Shown here one piece after another: positions 6,072 to 10,226 of a DNA stretch of 10,226 nucleotides. The DNA lies in the NCBI GenBank assembly GCA_022729285.1, contig JALDAI010000022.1, forward strand, positions 1-10,226, read 5' to 3'. The stretch comes from Candidatus Nanoanaerosalina archaeon (lineage in GTDB: Archaea; Nanohalarchaeota; Nanosalinia; Nanosalinales; Nanoanaerosalinaceae). Below the pieces are notes generated by a model, which did no database searches, was not told the DNA's origin, and worked only from the letters and a program-made list of their open reading frames with translations. Every line of letters starts with the position of its first letter. The stretch's first letter is position 1. The position numbers were made by a program, and so were the translations under genes.

Positions 6072-6149
6072 TTTTGACAACTAATTTAAGTAAGAAGATA
6101 ATCTTTTAAAAATGTAATTATTATGTGATAGTTAAACTGAGGTGTTGTT
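6072..6149. promoter_or_regulatory. Divergent promoter region
   Basis: This 78-bp gap lies between the divergent genes starting at 6071 (minus) and 6150 (plus). TTTTTAAAAG (minus-strand reading, about 6106-6115) is a TATA candidate for the exported protein. AT-rich TAATTATTAT (6116-6125) could serve the 81-aa gene. The two boxes nearly touch, so the genes may compete or be co-regulated. Confidence 0.35.
6139..6144 (+). promoter_or_regulatory. Strong ribosome-binding site of the 81-aa gene
   Basis: GAGGTG lies 5 nt before ATG 6150, the same sequence and spacing as in front of lrgB. It is the main reason to treat this short frame as a translated gene. Confidence 0.7.
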
Positions 6150-6395
6150 ATGGGGTCTGGAAAAAGTCTTGATGAGTTTAGGAAGTGGGATTTTGAGAGA
6201 GCTATGGCTCACTACTTGTCTGAGGAGAACTACCGTATAGCCTCTGGTTTTGCTGTATACGCAATGGAGAAGGGATTCGATGTGGATAAGGATATTGTTG
6301 AACGGGTTTATGAAAGGTATTCTGAGAAGTTGTATGGTAATGAGGAGTACGGAAGAGCTGAAAGGCTTGAAACTGTTTTTGACAAGTACTTGTAG
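6150..6395 (+). CDS. Small helical protein of unknown function
   Basis: An 81-aa protein I do not recognise. It is hydrophilic with alternating charges and about three predicted amphipathic helices, around 7-24, 26-41 and 46-80. The pattern is loosely like TPR or other helical-repeat proteins, but too short to assign. It has no signal peptide, membrane segment or Cys. GSGK at residues 2-5 resembles part of a P-loop, but no full Walker A follows and the length excludes a nucleotide-binding domain. The GAGGTG ribosome-binding site at ideal spacing argues strongly for translation. The gene ends 16 bp before the stop of the convergent 243-aa gene, with a hairpin-forming repeat between. Confidence 0.7.
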   Translation: MGSGKSLDEFRKWDFERAMAHYLSEENYRIASGFAVYAMEKGFDVDKDIVERVYERYSEKLYGNEEYGRAERLETVFDKYL

Positions 6396-6404
6396 AAAGG
6401 TTAG

Positions 6405-6434
6405 GGAGGGACTACCTAAAAGAGTAGTCTCTCT
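6405..6434 (+). terminator. Hairpin plus T-run after the 81-aa gene
   Basis: The arms GGAGGGACTAC (6405-6415) and GTAGTCTCTCT (6424-6434) pair over 11 positions with two G-U pairs around an 8-nt loop. A T6 run follows at about 6443-6448 on the plus strand. This looks like an intrinsic-type terminator for the 81-aa gene. It overlaps the last codons of the convergent gene. Archaeal termination usually relies on T-runs alone, so the hairpin may instead stabilise 3' ends. Confidence 0.4.
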
Positions 6435-7143
6435 CCATAGCATACCTTTTTTCATTACCTGTCTTCTGTTGTGATAATATATCTTTAACCCAGAAACCTT
6501 TTTTCACGAAGTCTTTGAAACCGTTTACTGATTCGTTTTTGAAGACTAATGATTTCTCTCCTTCGTAAGTTAGTTTGTCCCCGTTTTCTAACAGGTAGAA
6601 TTCGTCTACTCCTTTACTTTTGTTCGAAATTATTGGTAAGCCGTACTTTTCTTTTGATATCAGATCTGCTGTCCCGAACATATCGTTGTAAAGGAGTTCG
6701 ACTGATCCAAACATTTGTGATTTATCTACTTCTAATCCGTATTCGGCTTTTACCACGTCGTTCAACTTTTCGAACTCTTTGCTAACTTTTTCATAAAGTT
6801 GTTGGGAAAAAGGCTCTGATAAAATATTCACGAGCTGGTCGTACTCTTGTTGTGAAACTTCCGGTTTTTCGGATACGTTGATAACATACTTTCTTTCTTC
6901 ATCGTCCAACCGTTTATCGTACTCTCCCGCCTTAACTCCTCCAACAAGCTGGTTTAAAAGAGGTTTTCTCAATATTTTGACTCTTTTAGAGGTGTAACAG
7001 TCTTCGTCACCCTGTCTACACTTATCTAATTTTTCTGAAACTTTCTTAAGATGATCTGAAAACTCTTTAACGTCCTCAAACTTTCCTGCTACAAAAACTG
7101 AGCCTTTTTCTCCTTTTTCTAAAACTTTTTTTATTTCTTCCAT
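6412..7143 (-). CDS. Soluble protein of unknown function
   Basis: A 243-aa protein I do not recognise. There is no signal peptide or membrane segment, so it is probably cytoplasmic. It is highly charged, with Lys/Glu-rich helices at about 1-40 and 95-135. Two cysteines, C42 and C49, lie seven residues apart in a short polar loop (KCRQGDEDC) and could form a disulfide or bind a metal. The C-terminal third has more beta character (LLENGDKLTYEGEKSLVF at 184-201). ATG 7143 is supported by AGGTGG 7 nt upstream and a TATA-like box further up. The gene lies downstream of, and on the same strand as, the glycosyltransferase gene (69-bp gap), but its own promoter and ribosome-binding site suggest independent expression. 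It may represent a lineage-specific family. Confidence 0.7.
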   Translation of the reverse strand: MEEIKKVLEKGEKGSVFVAGKFEDVKEFSDHLKKVSEKLDKCRQGDEDCYTSKRVKILRKPLLNQLVGGVKAGEYDKRLDDEERKYVINVSEKPEVSQQEYDQLVNILSEPFSQQLYEKVSKEFEKLNDVVKAEYGLEVDKSQMFGSVELLYNDMFGTADLISKEKYGLPIISNKSKGVDEFYLLENGDKLTYEGEKSLVFKNESVNGFKDFVKKGFWVKDILSQQKTGNEKRYAMERDYSFR

Positions 7144-7150
7144 TGGACAG

Positions 7151-7156
7151 CCACCT
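7151..7156 (-). promoter_or_regulatory. Ribosome-binding site of the 243-aa gene
   Basis: On the minus strand AGGTGG ends 7 nt before ATG 7143, a good match to the archaeal anti-Shine-Dalgarno. It fixes the start codon. Confidence 0.65.
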
Positions 7157-7176
7157 AATAAATAAGTTGTATTTAC

Positions 7177-7186
7177 TTTATAATAA
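7177..7186 (-). promoter_or_regulatory. Candidate TATA box of the 243-aa gene
   Basis: The minus strand reads TATTATAAAG here. A start about 25 nt downstream would fall next to the AGGTGG site and give a leader of about 14 nt. It lies in the 69-bp gap after the glycosyltransferase gene and suggests a separate transcription unit. Confidence 0.4.
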
Positions 7187-7212
7187 TTAATTAGTTTTTT
7201 AGTTGTTTACTT

Positions 7213-8883
7213 TCAACTAGTATTACTAACCTCTAATGCTTTATAAGCAATCTTTCCTCTAGAATCTAAAACTTTGTCTAAAACACTTACCTCTAATTCA
7301 CCTTTCGTTTCTTTTTCTCTAACTGATATATAAGGCTTAAAACACTTTGATTTGTTGATATCTGAGTGTTGGCAGTATGTTTTATCCCATAGCTCTGAAC
7401 TGTTTTCATAGTAGTCTGGATAAGGAACTACCATATTTATTGAATCAGGTTCTTCTTTATGGATATTAGGATAGGAACATTCTACCGTGGTAACTATACC
7501 GCTTCTACCGTTGGTTTTGTTCTCTACCAATTTGCTCTCTTCTCTTTTACAGTAATCCATTGTCCAAACATCAAATTCAACATTGTAGAAATGTGTACCA
7601 AGAATATTGAACTCAGGATTGTATTTATCAACAGCTTCTCGAGCTCTTTGGTGTGTTAGAGCAAACTCTGGATAAGTGTCTTCTACAAAAGTTTCTTCTG
7701 AATATGTTTGATAGAAAAAAATGAATGTAAAAATATTTCCTAATACAAAAAGAGCTAAAAGTATCTTAAAAAGGCTCCCAACTTTCCAAGATTTCTCATA
7801 AATTTTTTGGAGAGCCCTTGAAAATAGGATGAGGCAAAAAGGAATTAACGAGTTCATGCCGAATATTGAAGGAAGTCTTTCTGGATTAGTTGTCGGTAAA
7901 AAAGTTAGAAGGACTCCTGTAACTATTATTACGGTTGCTAAATACTTTGTTTTATTGTCTCCGTAAAAAATGGTGTAAAGAAGTGTTATGGCTAATAAGA
8001 GGTATGAGGTAAACCTTAGGTTCGGGTAGTTAAAGTTGTCTTCACTATGCCTACCTGCTGTAATAATGCTTCTAATATACTCGTTTGGCTGCATTATAAG
8101 TCCGAGGTTTGTGAATTGTCTTTTTATTGAGTTGAGTTGGTAGGATAAGGAAGGGATGTGGAACGCGTTAAGAACATAATCTAAATCTGTTTCTTCTGAC
8201 TCTATGTTTTCTCCTCCTAAATTGGATAAGACTATGGGGGATAATGTTAGTAAAAAACATAATGAAAATACTGCTATTTTTTTCAAGTTTTTAGAAATGG
8301 TTTTAATTGGTTTATCTAGGTAGATCAGTGATGGTGCGGAGAGCGCTATAAATAAATAACCTAGATCTGGTTTTTGGAAAACACCTAAACCTAATATTAT
8401 GCCTGAAACTATGGCATAAAGATAATTCTTATGTTCTAAGAACTTGGTCCAAGCCAAAACTGATGATACGAAGAAAAAAGCTACATAAACGTACTCTGTC
8501 TTTTTTATCATTACAAAGAGAGGTGACAACATCAGTAAAGATGATGAGAGTATGCCTACTTTTTTGTTGAAAAGTGTTTTACCGAGATGGTATGTTAATA
8601 AAACAGTTATGCTGGCAAAAAGTCCGGCGGAAAGTCTTATAGCAAAATCATTTTGTCCTAAAATCTGTATTATCGGTACTGATAAGAATAAAGGCCCTTT
8701 ATAACCGGTTCTTTGAATGTTTTCAAGAGGATAAGTGAAATGTAGTATTCCGTTTTCGGGAGTTATGTTGTAACAGTTCCAACAAACCATGGATAAGGCT
8801 AATGTACCGAAAAATAACAGGATTAGCAGCAATATAATTTTATTTTTTCTAATAACTTTCGGTATGTTTTCTAATCCTGTCAT
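7213..8883 (-). CDS. GT-C membrane glycosyltransferase, PMT/GT39 (ArnT-like) family
   Basis: A 556-aa protein with a first membrane helix at about 15-33, then many more up to about 392. A hydrophilic C-terminal domain of about 165 residues follows, presumably extracytoplasmic. Such enzymes transfer a sugar from a polyprenyl-phosphate donor to protein or lipid on the outer face of the membrane. Family signs are YKGPLFLS (61-68, in place of the usual KPPL), NDFAIRLSAGLFASITVLLTYHLGKTLF (part of 78-105) and SP followed by KKTE (120-130), where E130 fits the second acidic motif. The usual Asp-Glu pair in the first outer loop is not seen; only E43 and E54 are there. Four Cys (445, 469, 504, 514) in the C-terminal domain suggest disulfides. 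ATG 8883 was chosen because the upstream alternative is a TTG at 8907. A role in S-layer or surface-protein glycosylation is plausible but not shown. Confidence 0.82.
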   Translation of the reverse strand: MTGLENIPKVIRKNKIILLLILLFFGTLALSMVCWNCYNITPENGILHFTYPLENIQRTGYKGPLFLSVPIIQILGQNDFAIRLSAGLFASITVLLTYHLGKTLFNKKVGILSSSLLMLSPLFVMIKKTEYVYVAFFFVSSVLAWTKFLEHKNYLYAIVSGIILGLGVFQKPDLGYLFIALSAPSLIYLDKPIKTISKNLKKIAVFSLCFLLTLSPIVLSNLGGENIESEETDLDYVLNAFHIPSLSYQLNSIKRQFTNLGLIMQPNEYIRSIITAGRHSEDNFNYPNLRFTSYLLLAITLLYTIFYGDNKTKYLATVIIVTGVLLTFLPTTNPERLPSIFGMNSLIPFCLILFSRALQKIYEKSWKVGSLFKILLALFVLGNIFTFIFFYQTYSEETFVEDTYPEFALTHQRAREAVDKYNPEFNILGTHFYNVEFDVWTMDYCKREESKLVENKTNGRSGIVTTVECSYPNIHKEEPDSINMVVPYPDYYENSSELWDKTYCQHSDINKSKCFKPYISVREKETKGELEVSVLDKVLDSRGKIAYKALEVSNTS

Positions 8884-8948
8884 AGGTATTTTTTTAGTTG
8901 GTATCAAACTAATAAGTTTTTTTAACGATAAAATCTTTTAGGCTGAAT
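8884..8948. promoter_or_regulatory. Divergent promoter region of the glycosyltransferase and tRNA-Arg
   Basis: This 65-bp AT-rich gap contains AACTTATTAG on the minus strand (about 8910-8919), centred roughly 31 nt before ATG 8883 with no Shine-Dalgarno, which is consistent with a nearly leaderless mRNA. On the plus strand TTTTTTTAA (8917-8925) lies about 28 nt before the tRNA and could be its TATA box. Confidence 0.35.
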
Positions 8949-9046
8949 ACCCCTTTAGCTCAGTCTGGATAGAGCGCGACCCTGCGGATTTTTAATTTTA
9001 GGCGGTGGACAGGTCGAGGTCCCGGGTTCAACTCCCGGAAGGGGTG
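8949..9046 (+). tRNA. tRNA-Arg (anticodon GCG) with a 23-nt intron
   Basis: A complete cloverleaf is visible. The acceptor stem is ACCCCTT (8949-8955) with AAGGGGT (9039-9045), the discriminator is G73 (9046) and no CCA is encoded. The D arm is GCTC/GAGC with loop AGTCTGGATA, which includes the A20 typical of Arg tRNAs. The anticodon stem is CGACC (8977-8981) with GGTCG (9012-9016), the variable loop is 5 nt, and the T arm is CCGGG/CCCGG around TTCAACT. The intron (8988-9010) sits between positions 37 and 38. After removal the loop reads CTGCGGA, giving anticodon GCG (8984-8986), which decodes CGC and, by G34 wobble, CGT. Positions 32-35 can pair with intron bases 9005-9008, leaving three-base bulges at both splice sites, as the archaeal splicing endonuclease requires. 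Two of these four pairs are G-U. Confidence 0.93.
8988..9010 (+). other. tRNA-Arg intron (canonical 37/38 position)
   Basis: A 23-nt insert interrupts the anticodon loop. Its left half is almost all A and T and its right half is G-rich. With exon bases it forms a relaxed bulge-helix-bulge: 5' bulge G36, G37 and the first intron base; four-pair helix C-G, U-G, G-U, C-G; 3' bulge formed by the last two intron bases and A38. Inside the intron almost no stable helix is visible. Confidence 0.85.
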
Positions 9047-9080
9047 TAGTTGTATCAGTAGTTATCGGACAGGAGGTTCA

Positions 9081-9090
9081 CTTATAAATC
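9081..9090 (+). promoter_or_regulatory. Candidate TATA box of the 185-aa membrane protein gene
   Basis: CTTATAAATC is a good archaeal TATA box centred about 37 nt before ATG 9122, giving a leader of roughly 11 nt. AGGAGG just upstream (9071-9076) looks like a Shine-Dalgarno, but no start codon follows it at usable distance. Confidence 0.45.
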
Positions 9091-9121
9091 TTTACCACCA
9101 ATACTTGGTTGTGGTTACTCT

Positions 9122-9679
9122 ATGGAACTAAAAGAATTTAAACCGACAAATTGGAAATATTATCTGTTCTGTCTTGTAACCCTTCTATTAGGAACTACGT
9201 TAGCTGTTTACAACTGGTTCCATCCTGATACATTAGATAATCCGTATCTAATTATCCCACTGATCTACATCGCTGTATTCGTAGTTTACACTGCGGTATG
9301 GAGATCTGTAGAGGATAGGGAGAAGTACGTTGACTCAAAGCTTGCGAAAGTGATGAGATCCAGGATGAAGGGGTACAGAAGAATCGGTATAATCTACGTC
9401 CTATTCGGAGTAGGTTTCGGAATCTTAGCGCTTGAATACTCAGTTCTATACATTGCAATCGGTCTACTACTGCTTGCGATTTTAGTGAGACTACTACATA
9501 CATGGATGAGGATAGTCTTCAACATGTCGCCGACAATGATCGCTTTCGGTATACTCTACCTAGTTGCTTACGAGATGAACATCGGGTGGATTACCGGGAT
9601 GACTGTATCGGCAGTAGTTGTAGCAACAGGACTGCTTTACATCATTGCAGCGCCTTGGCTAGTTCGTAAAAAGAAATGA
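9122..9679 (+). CDS. Six-helix integral membrane protein of unknown function
   Basis: A 185-aa protein I do not recognise. Six hydrophobic segments are visible, around residues 12-31, 42-60, 88-104, 106-124, 134-151 and 156-178. A basic cytoplasmic loop (RSVEDREKYVDSKLAKVMRS within 61-80) follows the second, and the chain ends in RKKK. By the positive-inside rule both termini are cytoplasmic. No transporter, protease or enzyme motif stands out. Its Tyr codons are mostly TAC (11 of 14), a somewhat more C-ending choice than in the neighbouring glycosyltransferase, which may reflect higher expression. The TATA box at 9081 and the T-rich tract after the stop mark it as its own transcription unit, between the tRNA and the convergent adenosyltransferase gene. 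Confidence 0.75.
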   Translation: MELKEFKPTNWKYYLFCLVTLLLGTTLAVYNWFHPDTLDNPYLIIPLIYIAVFVVYTAVWRSVEDREKYVDSKLAKVMRSRMKGYRRIGIIYVLFGVGFGILALEYSVLYIAIGLLLLAILVRLLHTWMRIVFNMSPTMIAFGILYLVAYEMNIGWITGMTVSAVVVATGLLYIIAAPWLVRKKK

Positions 9680-9690
9680 ACTAGTCTCCC

Positions 9691-9705
9691 TTTTTTTATT
9701 TTTTT
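9691..9705 (+). terminator. T-rich terminator after the membrane protein gene
   Basis: Two runs of seven T separated by one A begin 12 nt after the TGA stop, the usual form of an archaeal terminator. On the opposite strand a T5 run at 9708-9712 just after the adenosyltransferase stop could serve that gene, so this 34-bp gap may terminate both directions. Confidence 0.65.
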
Positions 9706-9713
9706 CAAAAATT

Positions 9714-10226
9714 TTAGAACTCGACACCGGGTCTTGCCACTAAGCCTTCTTCGTAAGGATGTTTAACTTTTTTTATCTCTGAAACATAGTCAGCCTTTTT
9801 GATAAGAGACTCTGGCGCATACATACCTGTCAATATCATTTCTAAACTGTCTCTTTTGTTATCAATAATTTTTTCAATGTCTTTGTAATCTATTCTGAAG
9901 CCTTTTTCGTTGTTCAAAGTGAAAATTGGCAGGTTTAGTATTTCATCACAGACTAGAAAATCATAGTCTTTATTGATTTCTTGGATTTCATAAAAACTTT
10001 TCTTAGCTTTTTCCATCTGTTCTTCTGTCATACCTTTTTCAGGATGAACTAATGAGTCGTAGTCGTGGCAGACATAATCAACATTACTAAATTCTTTTAG
10101 AAACTCTGATTCTCCTGTACCGCTTTTCTTCATAAACTGCACATACTTTATGTTTAAACCGTAATGAGAAGCTCTAACAACGGTGCCAACTGTTGAAGTT
10201 GTTTTTCCCTTACCTCTACCGTATAC
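9714..10226 (-). CDS. cobO: Corrinoid adenosyltransferase, CobA/CobO/BtuR type (N-terminus cut by window edge)
   Basis: The frame is open from the right edge, giving 170 residues. It begins VYGRGKGKTTST, which is the family's P-loop (usually VYTGxGKGKTT), so only a handful of N-terminal residues are missing. Further family marks are RASHYGLNIKYVQFMKKSG with a following GE, the Walker B-like FLVCDEILN, LTGMYAPESLIKKADYVSE, and the closing KHPYEEGLVARPGVEF, close to the usual kHPxxxGixARxGiEf. The enzyme moves the adenosyl group from ATP to cob(I)alamin or another Co(I) corrinoid (EC 2.5.1.17), the activating step of B12 synthesis or salvage, in the cytoplasm. GTG at 10142 and later in-frame starts would remove the P-loop and are rejected. 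No other cobalamin gene is in the window, so synthesis and salvage cannot be told apart. Confidence 0.9.
   Translation of the reverse strand, partial: VYGRGKGKTTSTVGTVVRASHYGLNIKYVQFMKKSGTGESEFLKEFSNVDYVCHDYDSLVHPEKGMTEEQMEKAKKSFYEIQEINKDYDFLVCDEILNLPIFTLNNEKGFRIDYKDIEKIIDNKRDSLEMILTGMYAPESLIKKADYVSEIKKVKHPYEEGLVARPGVEF

Noticed and set aside
6150..6170. GSGKS at the start of the 81-aa protein as a P-loop
   Set aside because: There is no preceding beta strand, the Walker A spacing is incomplete and no Walker B motif follows. The protein is too short for an NTPase domain.
8982..9011. Alternative splice giving anticodon GGA (Ser)
   Set aside because: A serine tRNA would need a long variable arm, but this one has five bases, and the G73, A20 and loop CTGCGGA all fit Arg.
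9071..9121. AGGAGG followed by a possible small gene
   Set aside because: No ATG, GTG or TTG lies at a usable distance with an open frame of any length, and the stretch contains a TATA box instead.

Overview
The window most likely comes from an AT-rich archaeon. Three kinds of evidence support this. An intron-containing tRNA-Arg has its intron at the canonical archaeal 37/38 position, a bulge-helix-bulge-like exon/intron junction and no encoded CCA. Several genes carry GGTG or GAGGTG ribosome-binding sites, and others have TATA-like boxes about 25-40 bases before the start codon. The gene families also fit. The exported proteins are very rich in Asp and Glu, which suits a halophile. A nanohaloarchaeal or other DPANN-type host is possible, but the sequence alone does not prove it.

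Left part (1-2119): the N-terminal 706 residues of a secreted, acidic, NosD-like beta-helix protein on the minus strand, running off the left edge. Its helix region consists of two related modules about 200 residues apart. A gene-poor stretch of about 540 bp follows (2120-2660), with two short palindromes in a relatively GC-rich patch and a run of TATA-like elements.

Middle left (2661-5360): a 76-aa two-helix membrane protein converges on, and shares its stop-codon bases with, a lipoprotein of the PQQ-dependent aldose/glucose dehydrogenase family. Divergent from the latter is an lrgA-lrgB pair whose reading frames overlap by 4 bases. The 187-bp gap after lrgB holds three copies of an odd-length dyad (TATAACR-C-YGTTATA). 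It lies between two convergent genes, where operators are not expected.

Middle right (5361-7143): three genes I do not recognise. They are an exported acidic 236-aa protein, a divergent 81-aa helical protein with a strong ribosome-binding site, and a 243-aa soluble protein converging on the latter. A hairpin-forming inverted repeat lies at the convergent 3' ends.

Right part (7213-10226): a GT-C membrane glycosyltransferase (PMT/GT39-like), the divergent tRNA-Arg(GCG), a six-helix membrane protein of unknown role, and a nearly complete CobA/BtuR-type corrinoid adenosyltransferase running off the right edge.

Most genes have cell-surface or membrane roles: beta-helix exoprotein, sugar-oxidising lipoprotein, LrgAB transporter/holin-like pair and extracytoplasmic glycosyl transfer. 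Gene order does not show one obvious pathway, and most genes look like separate transcription units. No mobile element, CRISPR array or rRNA was seen.
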